From Streptomyces sp. NL15-2K (GTDB lineage Bacteria; Actinomycetota; Actinomycetes; Streptomycetales; Streptomycetaceae), in assembly GCF_030551255.1 (NCBI RefSeq), contig NZ_CP130630.1, positions 1,612,001 to 1,676,000 of the forward strand: DNA of 64,000 nucleotides. Direction: 5' to 3'. Made by a program: the position numbers and the translations under genes. Below the pieces are notes generated by a model, which saw only the letters and a program-made list of their open reading frames with translations, searched no databases and had not been told where the DNA came from. Positions 33,777 through 42,082 of the stretch are shown here, piece by piece (position 1 is the stretch's first letter; each line of letters opens with the position of its first letter).

Positions 33777-34262
33777 ATGAACAGCAGGCCCACGCCGTTC
33801 GACGAGCTCGACCGGAAGATCGTGACCGCGCTGATGGCGAACGCGCGGACTTCTTTCGCCGAGATCGGCGCGGCCGTCGGTCTGTCCGCGACGGCGGTCA
33901 AGCGGCGGGTGGACCGGCTGCGGGACACGGGGGTGATCACCGGGTTCACGGCCACGGTGCGGCCGTCGGCGCTGGGCTGGCGTACGGAGGCGTACGTCGA
34001 GGTGTACTGCGAGGGCGCGGCCCCGCCCCGGCGGCTCGCGGAGGTCGTCCGCAACCACCCGGAGATCGCCGCGGCGATGACGGTGACCGGCGGCGCGGAC
34101 GCGCTGCTGCATGTGCGGGCGCGGGACGTGGACCACTTCGAGGAGGTGCTGGAGCGGATCCGCGCGGAGCCGTTCATCCGGAAGACGATCAGTGTGATGG
34201 TGCTGTCCCACCTCATCCCGGAGAGCCCGGAGGCGGGCGCGAGCCAGCCTGCGCCGGAGTGA
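33777..34262 (+). CDS. Lrp/AsnC-family regulator
   Basis: A 161-residue regulator with an N-terminal helix-turn-helix (FAEIGAAVGLSATAVKRRVDRLRDTGVI, about 25-52) and a C-terminal RAM-type ligand domain (AMTVTGGADALLHVRARDVDHF, about 102-123). It precedes ddaH and rocD in the same direction and probably controls them in response to arginine or ornithine. Two inverted repeats lie in the gap. Confidence 0.9.
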   Translation: MNSRPTPFDELDRKIVTALMANARTSFAEIGAAVGLSATAVKRRVDRLRDTGVITGFTATVRPSALGWRTEAYVEVYCEGAAPPRRLAEVVRNHPEIAAAMTVTGGADALLHVRARDVDHFEEVLERIRAEPFIRKTISVMVLSHLIPESPEAGASQPAPE

Positions 34263-34272
34263 GCGCCGGAGC

Positions 34273-34329
34273 GCGCAGCAGACCTGCGCCGAAGCGGCCG
34301 AAGACGCAGCATTCCTGCGCGAGCGCGCA
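34273..34329. promoter_or_regulatory. Two dyads between lrp-like gene and ddaH
   Basis: GCGCAG-CAGAC-CTGCGC (34273-34289) and TGCGC-GAGC-GCGCA (34316-34329) share the TGCGC half-site and sit about 43 bp apart, 90-140 bp upstream of the ddaH start. They are candidate binding sites for the adjacent Lrp/AsnC-type protein. Confidence 0.45.
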
Positions 34330-34416
34330 ATCCTCGTTCCTTGTCGGCCGTCGCCGTCGCTTCCTACCTTGGTGTCACCCCTCAGTTGACACCGCAGGAA
34401 GCGGAGGAACCCCTCT

Positions 34417-35265
34417 GTGACCGATACCCGTGTGCCGCGCCGACGGCGTTTCCTCGTCTGCGAACCCAGACACTTCGCCGTGCAGTACGCGATCAATCCC
34501 TGGATGCATCCCGACGCCCGCGTCGACGTCGATCTGGCGCGCGAGCAGTGGCAGGCGCTGATCCACGCCTACCGGTCCCACGGCCACACCGTCGACATCG
34601 TGGAGCCGGTTCCCGGTCTCCCGGACATGGTCTTCGCCGCGAACTCGGCGGTCGTGGTCGACGGCCGCGTCTTCGGCTCCCTCTTCCACGCGCCCGAGCG
34701 GCGCCCCGAGTCCAGGCACTACGAGACGTGGTTCAAGGCGGCGGGCTACGACGTCCATCACCCCGAGTCCGTCTGCGAGGGCGAGGGCGATCTGGTCTGG
34801 ACGGGCCGCTACCTCCTGGCCGGCACCGGGTTCCGTACGACCCGTGAGGCGCACCGCGAGGTGCAGGAGTTCTTCGGCCATCCGGTGATCAGCCTGACGC
34901 TGGTGGATCCGTACTTCTACCACCTGGACACGGCGTTGTTCGTCCTGGACGGCGGGCACGAAGGAAAGGACGGAAAGGACGGAAACAAAGAAAACATCGT
35001 TTACTACCCGGAGGCCTTCTCCCCCGGCAGTCGCGCGGTGCTGGCCCGGCTGTACCCGAACGCCGTACTCGCCACCCGCGACGACGCGATGGCCTTCGGC
35101 CTGAACTCCGTCTCCGACGGCCGCCACGTCTTCATCGCGCCGCAGGCGGAGGCGCTCGCCGCCCGCCTCGGTGACCACGGCTATGTCCCCGTCCCCGTCG
35201 ACCTGTCCGAGTTCCGGAAGGCCGGCGGCGGCATCAAGTGCTGCACCCAGGAGATCCGCTCATGA
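34417..35265 (+). CDS. ddaH: Dimethylargininase-type amidinohydrolase
   Basis: A 282-residue guanidino-modifying enzyme (DDAH/arginine deiminase fold) expected to convert methylated arginine, or a related guanidine, to citrulline. Motifs are DMVFAANSAVVVDG (about 70-83), EGEGDLVWTGRYLLAGTGFRT (catalytic-region Glu/Asp), the His in FYHLDTALFVLDGG (about 167-180) and the C-terminal nucleophile in GGGIKCCTQEIR. A short lysine/glycine insertion EGKDGKDGNKEN, from a 9-bp DNA repeat, follows LDGG. It is co-translated with rocD through an ATGA overlap. Confidence 0.88.
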   Translation: MTDTRVPRRRRFLVCEPRHFAVQYAINPWMHPDARVDVDLAREQWQALIHAYRSHGHTVDIVEPVPGLPDMVFAANSAVVVDGRVFGSLFHAPERRPESRHYETWFKAAGYDVHHPESVCEGEGDLVWTGRYLLAGTGFRTTREAHREVQEFFGHPVISLTLVDPYFYHLDTALFVLDGGHEGKDGKDGNKENIVYYPEAFSPGSRAVLARLYPNAVLATRDDAMAFGLNSVSDGRHVFIAPQAEALAARLGDHGYVPVPVDLSEFRKAGGGIKCCTQEIRS

Positions 35266-36485
35266 CCGCACCCGTGGGTACGCGTTCGTCCGCCGACCTC
35301 ATCCGCGCCGAGGAGCCCGTCCTCGCGCACAACTACCACCCGCTGCCCGTGGTCGTCGCCCGAGCGGAGGGCAGCAGGGTGGAGGACGTGGAGGGCCGCC
35401 GCTACCTGGACATGCTGGCCGGCTACTCGGCCCTCAACTTCGGCCACCGCCACCCCGCGCTGATCGCGGCGGCCCACGAGCAGCTCGACCTGCTGACCCT
35501 CACCTCGCGCGCCTTCCACAACGACAGGCTGGCCGAATTCGCCGAACGGCTCGCCGAGTTGACCGGCCTGGACATGGTGCTGCCCATGAACACGGGCGCC
35601 GAGGCCGTCGAGAGCGGCATCAAGGTGGCGCGCAAGTGGGCGTACGAGGTGAAGGGTGTCCCGGCCGATCAGGCGACGATCGTGGTCGCGGCCGAGAACT
35701 TCCACGGCCGTACGACGACGATCGTGAGCTTCTCCACGGACGAGACCGCTCGGCAGGGCTTCGGCCCCTTCACCCCGGGCTTCCGGATCGTCCCGTACAA
35801 CGACCTGGCCGCTGTGGAGGCGGCGGTCGACGAGACGACGGCGGCCGTGCTCATCGAGCCGATCCAGGGTGAGGCGGGGGTGGTCATCCCCGACGAGGGC
35901 TACCTGGCCGGCGTGCGCGAGCTCACCCGGCGCGAGGGCTGCCTGTTCATCGCGGACGAGATCCAGTCGGGGCTCGGCCGCACCGGCCGTACGCTCGCCG
36001 TCGAGCACGAGGCGGTCGTCCCCGACATGCTCCTCCTCGGCAAGGCGCTGGGGGGCGGCATCGTGCCGGTGTCCGCGGTGGTCGCCCGCCGGGACGTGCT
36101 CGGTGTACTGCGGCCGGGCGAGCACGGCTCGACGTTCGGCGGCAACCCGCTCGCCGCGGCGGTCGGCACGGCGGTGGTCGAGCTGCTGGAGACGGGTGAA
36201 TTCCAGCGCCGGGCGGCCGAGCTGGGGGTGGTGCTGCGCGTGGGCCTGGCCGAGCTGGTCGGCAAGGGGGTCGTCGGCTTCCGTGCCCGCGGGCTCTGGG
36301 CGGGCGTCGACATCGACCCCGCCGTCGGCACCGGCCGCGAGATCGGCGAACGGCTCCTGGAGGAGGGCGTCCTGGTCAAGGACACCCACGGCTCGACGAT
36401 CCGGCTGGCGCCACCGCTGACGATCACCGAGGCGGAGCTCACGTCGGCGCTCGGGGCGCTGGAGCGGGTCGTCGGGCGAGGCTGA
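35262..36485 (+). CDS. rocD: Ornithine aminotransferase
   Basis: A 407-residue PLP enzyme of class III aminotransferases converting ornithine to glutamate semialdehyde. It has NTGAEAVESGIKVARKWAY (about 113-131), NFHGRTTTIVSFS, the PLP-Asp region FIADEIQSGLGRTGR (about 229-243) and the Schiff-base Lys in LLLGKALGGGIVPVSA (about 258-273). Together with the upstream DdaH it forms an arginine/ornithine breakdown unit. Confidence 0.92.
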   Translation: MTAPVGTRSSADLIRAEEPVLAHNYHPLPVVVARAEGSRVEDVEGRRYLDMLAGYSALNFGHRHPALIAAAHEQLDLLTLTSRAFHNDRLAEFAERLAELTGLDMVLPMNTGAEAVESGIKVARKWAYEVKGVPADQATIVVAAENFHGRTTTIVSFSTDETARQGFGPFTPGFRIVPYNDLAAVEAAVDETTAAVLIEPIQGEAGVVIPDEGYLAGVRELTRREGCLFIADEIQSGLGRTGRTLAVEHEAVVPDMLLLGKALGGGIVPVSAVVARRDVLGVLRPGEHGSTFGGNPLAAAVGTAVVELLETGEFQRRAAELGVVLRVGLAELVGKGVVGFRARGLWAGVDIDPAVGTGREIGERLLEEGVLVKDTHGSTIRLAPPLTITEAELTSALGALERVVGRG

Positions 36486-36848
36486 GTCGCCTCCCGTCGG
36501 CCGGTCGGTGAAGCAGTCGCCGTGGGTCCCCTTCGGCACGGGTGCGCTCGCCCTGGCGCTGTCGGGGACGCGGCCGACGTCTCCGGCGCCGAACTGGTGG
36601 TAGCTGTGCGGGGCGCCGAGCCATGCGTCGGGGCGGGTCCGGCGGGCACGTCCCCGCGGTCGACCCCCGCGCCGTCTGGGTCCCCCGACCGGGCGAACTG
36701 GGCGACGACGTGGGTGTCCGGGGCCGAATGGCGGCCGGGGCGGAATCGAGCCGTCCGTGTCGGCCTGGGCCCGCCCCGGCTGATGCAGGGCTGACGCCCC
36801 CGTGCGGCCGGCCGCGCTCCCGCCGGCGCGGGGCTCGGCACACACAGC
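36486..36848. other. Gene-free stretch after rocD
   Basis: No convincing gene on either strand. Long minus-strand open frames crossing this stretch extend antisense through rocD and carry no known motif. It leads into the 143-bp tandem repeat. Confidence 0.5.
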
Positions 36849-37221
36849 CGCAGCCGCGGCACCCAGGCCCCGGCCCTCCAAACCCGCGACCTCCAGCACC
36901 GCCACGACGACTCCTCACCGCCCACCCGGCAGGCACAACGGTCCGGCCCGTGGCGCGGCGCCGCCCCCGGCCTCAAGCAGCAAGAGTGAGTCGCAGCCAC
37001 GGCACCCAGGCCCCGGCCCTCCAAGCCCACAACCTCCAGCACCGGCACGACGACTCCTCACCGCCCCCCTGGCAGGCACAGCGGCCCGGCCCGTGGCGCG
37101 GCGCCGCTCCCGGCCTCAAGCAGCAAGAGTGAGTCGCAGCCACGGCACCCAGGCCCCGGCCCTCCAAGCCCGCGACCTCCAGCACCGGCACGACGACTCC
37201 TCACCGCCCCCCTGGCAGGCA
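36849..37221. repeat. 143-bp tandem repeat, 2.6 copies
   Basis: Units start at 36849, 36992 and 37135 (the last truncated after 87 bp), each beginning CGCAGCC(A/G)CGGCACCCAGG. Units 2 and 3 are nearly identical over the shared part, and unit 1 is more diverged. The period is not a multiple of three, so no protein repeat is maintained. On the minus strand each unit has GGTGAGGAG followed by a GTG that opens MPVLEV(A/V)GLEGRGLG. The array lies upstream of the SpoIIE-type phosphatase gene. Confidence 0.9.
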
Positions 37222-37401
37222 GCCGACAGTTCGTGGGCGACCCGGCTCACCTCGCCGTAGGAGCCCACCGGGGCCGGCTCGCGCCGCGCCGTCGTGCCCC
37301 CACCGGTCCGGCCCCGTCGCGCGGCGCCGGTCCCCGCGTCAAAAAGGGGCAAGATTGAGTCAACAGGTGGTAGACCACTCTCAGCGACAGAGAGGTCGTC
37401 C

Positions 37402-39852
37402 GTGGGCACATACGAGGAGCGCGACCTTGCCCGCCGACGGTTCGACGTGGCGGATGCCGCGCCCCTGCTGCTCGACGCGGCGGGGGTGGTGACGAGCTGG
37501 AGTTCCGAGGCGCAGCGGCTGCTGGCGTACCCGGCCGGCGAGGTGGTGGGCACGAACCTGGCCGGCCTGGTGTGTGCCGAGGACGCCGGGCGGGTGCCGG
37601 AACTGGTCGAGCGGTGGCGCAGGGACGGCGGCTGGGCGGGCCTGCTGTCCATCCGGCACAAGGACGGGCGGCCGGTCCGGGTCATGGTGCGGATCGCCTC
37701 CGCCCTGGAGGCCCAAGGGCCGTCGCGGTGGCTGGCGCTGCTGTCCGAGATGGCCGAGGCCCCCGGCTGGGACATGCCCCGCGGTGTGCTGGAGCAGATG
37801 GTCGGCCGCTCCCCTATCGGCATCGCGATCGTGGACACGGACCTGCGGTTCGTGTGGTCGAACGCGGCCCTGGCCCGGTTCGGCGGCGGACCGCCCCAAC
37901 TGCGGCTCGGTCTGCGGCTGCGGGACATCCAGCCGGGCTTCGACGCCGACTCCGTCGAGGCGCAGATGCGGCACGTGCTGGCGACCGGGGAAACGGTCGT
38001 CGGGTACGAACACGTGGGGCACCTTCGGTCGGCTCCGCACCGGGAGACCGCGCATGTGCTGTCGTTCACCCGGCTGGAGGACGAGCGGGGCCACCCGATG
38101 GGCGTGTACTACACCGTCGTGGACATCACCGAGCACCACCGCGCCCGGCAGCGGCTGGCCCTGCTCGACCGGGCCGGCGAACAGATCGGCCGGAGCCTGG
38201 ACATCGTACGGACGGCGCAGGAGCTGGCCGACGTGGCCGTGCCGGCCTTCGCCGACCTCGTCGCCGTGGACCTGCTGGAGTCGGTGCTGCGGGGAGCGGA
38301 GCCCGCGGCCGGGCCGCTGGACGGCACCCGGCCGGTACGGCTGCGCCGCGCGGGCGGGCGGTCGGCGGACGGGAGCGTCTCGCAGGGCGTCGGCGACGTG
38401 GTCACGTACCTGGCCGGATCGCCCCCGACCCGCTGTCTGGCCACGGGCCGGTCCTGGCGCGAGGAACGGCTCGCCCCGCTCGACCGGGACTGGGGCTCCG
38501 CCACCTCCGGCGACCACGGGGCCACGTTCCTGGACCTGGGTGTGCACAGCGTGCTGGTCGTGCCGGTCCGCGCCCGGGGCGTCACCCTGGGCGTCACCAC
38601 CTTCTTCCGGCGGCGCCGTCAGGAACCCTTCGACGAGGACGACCTGACCCTGGCCGAGGATCTCGTCTCGCGGGCGGCCGTGTGCGTGGACAACGCCCGG
38701 CGCTACACCCGCGAACGGGACGCGGCGCTGGTGCTGCAGCGCAATCTGCTCCCGCACCGGCTGCCCGAGCAGAACGCGGTGGAGGTGGCCGCCTGTTACC
38801 GCCCGGCGAACCAGCCGAGCGGGCTCGGCGGCGACTGGTACGACCTGATCCCGCTCTCCGGTGCGCGTGTGGCCCTCGTCGTGGGCGAGGTGCCCGGGCA
38901 CGGCATCGACGCCGCTGCGGCAATGGGCCGGCTGCGGACCGCCGTACGCACCCTCGCCGCGCTGGATCTGCCGCCGCACGAGGTCCTGGCTCACCTCGAC
39001 GACCTGGTCGCGCGCACGGCCCACGAGGAAAGCGGGGCGCCGGACGCCGAGGAGGCCGACAGCACGCAGGCGGTGGGCTCGGGGTGTCTGTACGTCGTCT
39101 ACGACCCGGTCGAGGGGCGGAGCTCGATGTCCGCCGCCGGGCATCCCGAGCCCGCCGTCGTCCGGCCCGACGGCACCGTCACGTTCGTCGATCTGCCTCC
39201 GGGACCGCCCCTGGGCGTGGGCGGCCCGCCGTTCGAGTCCGTCGGGATGCCCCTGCCGGAGGGCAGCACCCTCGCGCTGTACACCGACGGTCTGCTGGCC
39301 CGTGGGGAGGAGTGGGCCGTGGACGCCGACCGGGAGCGGCTGCGGCGGGCCCTGGAGGGGCCGGCGTCCTCGCTGGACCAGCGGTGCCGGGTCATCGTGG
39401 ACGCCCTCGTCCCGGCCCGCCCGCACGACGACGTGGCGCTGCTGATGGCCCGGACCAAGCGTCTCGGTGCCGATCAGGTCGCCTCCTGGGACCTGCCCGC
39501 CGACCCGGCCGTCGTCGCCGACGCCCGCCGGACGGCCTGCCGCCGGCTGGCGGACTGGGGCCTGGACGAGCTGGCCTACACCACGGAACTCGTGGTCAGC
39601 GAACTGGTCACCAACGCCATCCGGCACGCCTCCGGATCCATCCGGCTCCGCCTGATCAAGGACCGGTCGCTGATCTGTGAGGTCTTCGACGGCGGCGCCA
39701 CCGCCCCGCATCTGCGCCATCCCCGGACCACGGACGAGGGCGGGCGCGGACTGCTGCTGGTCTCCCAGGTCACCCAGCGGTGGGGCACTCGTTTCCTGCC
39801 CGAGGGGAAGGTCATCTGGGCGGAGCAGCCGCTGACGGGTCCGCCGCTGTGA
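37402..39852 (+). CDS. PAS-GAF-SpoIIE phosphatase with C-terminal anti-sigma kinase-like ATPase
   Basis: An 816-residue signalling protein with two PAS domains (about 15-125 and 130-255), a GAF domain (about 275-440), a PP2C/SpoIIE phosphatase (about 460-680) and a C-terminal HATPase_c module (VVSELVTNAIRHA and GGRGLLLVSQVTQRWG). This is the architecture of anti-anti-sigma switch proteins controlling stress sigma factors. The first metal-site motif reads VGEVPGHG where GDV.GHG is usual, an Asp to Glu change. The GTG start at 37402 follows GAGAGG. A GTGGT-AG-ACCAC palindrome lies about 25 bp upstream. Confidence 0.9.
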   Translation: MGTYEERDLARRRFDVADAAPLLLDAAGVVTSWSSEAQRLLAYPAGEVVGTNLAGLVCAEDAGRVPELVERWRRDGGWAGLLSIRHKDGRPVRVMVRIASALEAQGPSRWLALLSEMAEAPGWDMPRGVLEQMVGRSPIGIAIVDTDLRFVWSNAALARFGGGPPQLRLGLRLRDIQPGFDADSVEAQMRHVLATGETVVGYEHVGHLRSAPHRETAHVLSFTRLEDERGHPMGVYYTVVDITEHHRARQRLALLDRAGEQIGRSLDIVRTAQELADVAVPAFADLVAVDLLESVLRGAEPAAGPLDGTRPVRLRRAGGRSADGSVSQGVGDVVTYLAGSPPTRCLATGRSWREERLAPLDRDWGSATSGDHGATFLDLGVHSVLVVPVRARGVTLGVTTFFRRRRQEPFDEDDLTLAEDLVSRAAVCVDNARRYTRERDAALVLQRNLLPHRLPEQNAVEVAACYRPANQPSGLGGDWYDLIPLSGARVALVVGEVPGHGIDAAAAMGRLRTAVRTLAALDLPPHEVLAHLDDLVARTAHEESGAPDAEEADSTQAVGSGCLYVVYDPVEGRSSMSAAGHPEPAVVRPDGTVTFVDLPPGPPLGVGGPPFESVGMPLPEGSTLALYTDGLLARGEEWAVDADRERLRRALEGPASSLDQRCRVIVDALVPARPHDDVALLMARTKRLGADQVASWDLPADPAVVADARRTACRRLADWGLDELAYTTELVVSELVTNAIRHASGSIRLRLIKDRSLICEVFDGGATAPHLRHPRTTDEGGRGLLLVSQVTQRWGTRFLPEGKVIWAEQPLTGPPL

Positions 39853-39918
39853 GACCTGGAGCTCCGCTCACCCCGCAACATGGGAAACTGGTGCAATCCA
39901 GGCACTAAGGCGGAAGCC

Positions 39919-41148
39919 ATGACGGATACGGCGATCGACTACGCGGCGGTGTTCCAGGCGCTGCCCGGCATGGTGGCCCTGCTCACGCCCGAGCTGGTGT
40001 TCGCCGACGCCAATGAGGAGTTCCTGCACGGGGCCGGGCGCACGCGCGAACAGGTGGTCGGTCGGCACATCTTCAAGGTCTTCCCGGACAATCCGGGCGA
40101 CCCCGCCGCGACCGGCATGCGCAATCTGGAGGCCTCGCTGCGGCGGGTGCTGGCCACCGGCGAGCGGGACGCCATGGCCCTGCAGCGGTACGACGTCGAA
40201 TGCCCCGACCGGCCCGGTGAGTGGGAGGAGCGCTACTGGAGCCCGGTCAACGCCCCGGTGCACGGCCCGGACGGAAACGTGGTGCTGCTGGTCCACCGGG
40301 TCGAGGAGGTCACCGAGCTGATCCGGGCCCGCGGCGGACCCCGCGGCGGGCGGGCCCGGGTCCTCGAGGCCGAGTTGTACACGCGCGCCCGTGAACTGCA
40401 GGAGCTCAACGAACGGCTGCGTCAGGCGCACGCCCGCGAACGCGAGGTGGCCCTGGCCCTGCAGAAGGCGATGCTGCCCGCCGGCCGGCAGCTGGGGCAC
40501 CATCGGGCGGCCGTGCGTTACCGGCCGGCCCTCGGCGCGCTGAACGTGTGCGGGGACTGGTACGACCTGGTCGACCTGGTCGACGGCAACCGCATCGGGG
40601 TCTCGGTCGGCGACGTGGTCGGCCACGGCCTGGAGGCCGCCGGGGTCATGGGCCAGTTGCGCAGCGCGCTCAGCGCGGCCTCCCGCGTCGCCGAGGGACC
40701 CGCCCAGGCCCTGGACGTCCTGGGCCGGTACGCCAACGTCGTCGACGGCGCCGAATCGGCCACCGCGGTCACCACGTTCATCGATTTCGACCGGCATACG
40801 ATCACGTACAGCAGCGCCGGCCACCCGCCGCCCGTCCTGGTCCATCCCGACGGCCGCGTGGAGTTCCTCGACCGGGCCACCGACCCCCCGCTCGACGCAC
40901 GCCCCGAACCGGTCCCGAGACCGCAGGCCGGCACGGCCTTCACCGACGGCGCCACCCTCGCCCTGTACACCGACGGCCTGGTCGAACGGCGCCACGAGGA
41001 CATCGACACCGGTCTGAGCCGCCTCGCCGACTCCCTGCGCCGCCACCGGGCCGAGGACCCCGAACTCCTCGCCGACGCCGTCCTGTTGGAACTACTGCCC
41101 CCCGGAGGCGCCACGGACGACACGGCACTGATCATCGTGCGGCTGTGA
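39919..41148 (+). CDS. PAS-SpoIIE protein phosphatase
   Basis: A 409-residue protein with one PAS domain (LPGMVALLTPELVFADANEEF onward, about 10-125), a short coiled-coil linker (ARELQELNERLRQAHAREREV) and a PP2C/SpoIIE phosphatase with canonical metal motifs CGDWYDLVDL and VGDVVGHGLEAA (about 231-242) and a C-terminal TDDTALIIVRL. It follows the larger phosphatase by 66 bp and may act on the same anti-anti-sigma pool. Confidence 0.9.
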   Translation: MTDTAIDYAAVFQALPGMVALLTPELVFADANEEFLHGAGRTREQVVGRHIFKVFPDNPGDPAATGMRNLEASLRRVLATGERDAMALQRYDVECPDRPGEWEERYWSPVNAPVHGPDGNVVLLVHRVEEVTELIRARGGPRGGRARVLEAELYTRARELQELNERLRQAHAREREVALALQKAMLPAGRQLGHHRAAVRYRPALGALNVCGDWYDLVDLVDGNRIGVSVGDVVGHGLEAAGVMGQLRSALSAASRVAEGPAQALDVLGRYANVVDGAESATAVTTFIDFDRHTITYSSAGHPPPVLVHPDGRVEFLDRATDPPLDARPEPVPRPQAGTAFTDGATLALYTDGLVERRHEDIDTGLSRLADSLRRHRAEDPELLADAVLLELLPPGGATDDTALIIVRL

Positions 41149-41278
41149 ACGGGGACGACTGCGGCGGCGGTTCCCCCGTGGCCGCGCCTGCACCTAGACT
41201 GACAGCCCACGACATGCCGGTTGACCTGCCGGAACGCGACGGCCCAGCGATCCGCCGGAGCAAGTGAGGAGCGCCCCG

Positions 41279-42004
41279 TTGTTCTACTACCTGCTCAAGT
41301 ACGTCCTCCTGGGACCGCTGCTCAGACTGGTCTTCCGTCCTCGCATCGAAGGTCTGGAACACATCCCGCCGTCGGGGCCGGCCATCGTCGCGGGCAACCA
41401 CCTTTCTTTCTCCGACCACTTCCTGATGCCCGCGGTCCTCAAGCGGCGCATCACCTTCCTCGCGAAGGCCGAGTACTTCACGGGGCCCGGCCTCAAAGGC
41501 CGGCTGACGGCGTTCTTCTTCCACAGCGCCGGACAGATCCCGGTGGACCGCTCCGGCAAGGAGGCCGGCCAGGCCGCGATCCGCGAGGGCCTCGGCGTCC
41601 TGCGCAAGAACGAACTCCTCGGCATCTATCCCGAGGGCACCCGATCCCACGACGGCCGGCTCTACAAGGGCAAGGTCGGCGTCGCGGTGATGGCACTGAA
41701 GGCAGGGGTACCCGTCATCCCCTGCGCGATGATCGGCACCTTCGAGGCCCAGCCGCCCGGCAAGGTCGTCCCCAACCTCCACCCCGTGGTGATCCGCTTC
41801 GGCAAGCCCCTCGACTTCTCCCGGTACGCCGGCATGGAGAACGAGAAGGCGATCCTGCGGGCCGTCACCGACGAGATCATGTACGCGATCCTGAAGTTGT
41901 CCGATCAGGAGTACGTCGACCAGTACGCGGCCGTGGTGAAGGCGGAGGAGGCCTCCGCGGGCGCCGAGAAGGAGCGCAAGTTCCCCCGGATGCCGCTCAG
42001 TTGA
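41279..42004 (+). CDS. 1-acylglycerol-3-phosphate O-acyltransferase-type protein
   Basis: A 241-residue membrane-associated PlsC-family acyltransferase making phosphatidate or acylating a related acceptor. It has motif I NHLSFSDHFLMP (about 40-51; catalytic His and Asp), motif III YPEGTRSHDGRLYKGKVGVA and motif IV GVPVIPCAMIGT. The TTG start at 41279 (FYYLLKYVLLGPLLRLVFRP) has GAGGAG seven bases upstream. A GTG 15 bp earlier overlaps that site. Confidence 0.88.
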   Translation: MFYYLLKYVLLGPLLRLVFRPRIEGLEHIPPSGPAIVAGNHLSFSDHFLMPAVLKRRITFLAKAEYFTGPGLKGRLTAFFFHSAGQIPVDRSGKEAGQAAIREGLGVLRKNELLGIYPEGTRSHDGRLYKGKVGVAVMALKAGVPVIPCAMIGTFEAQPPGKVVPNLHPVVIRFGKPLDFSRYAGMENEKAILRAVTDEIMYAILKLSDQEYVDQYAAVVKAEEASAGAEKERKFPRMPLS

Positions 42005-42030
42005 TGCCTGCCGTCGGCAGAGCGGCCCGG

Positions 42031-42075
42031 GGCCGGGTAGGGGCGGCCGTTGGCTCCGGCCGCCCCTACCCGGCC
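42031..42075. terminator. Bidirectional terminator, 18-bp perfect stem
   Basis: GGCCGGGTAGGGGCGGCC pairs fully with 42058-42075 around a 9-nt loop. It lies between the convergent acyltransferase (ends 42004) and tripeptidyl aminopeptidase (ends 42083) genes. Confidence 0.9.
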
Positions 42076-42082
42076 GTACGGC

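Noticed and set aside
35181..37048. Long minus-strand frames antisense to rocD running into the 143-bp repeat.
   Set aside because: No domain, Arg/Pro/Gly-rich composition and full overlap with a clear aminotransferase gene. Only the repeated short start within the 143-bp unit was kept as an observation.
37116..37300. Possible DUF397-type gene remnant (GGGEESSC followed in another frame by LEVAGLEG).
   Set aside because: It needs a frame change in every repeat unit and lacks the rest of the domain. Too weak to annotate.
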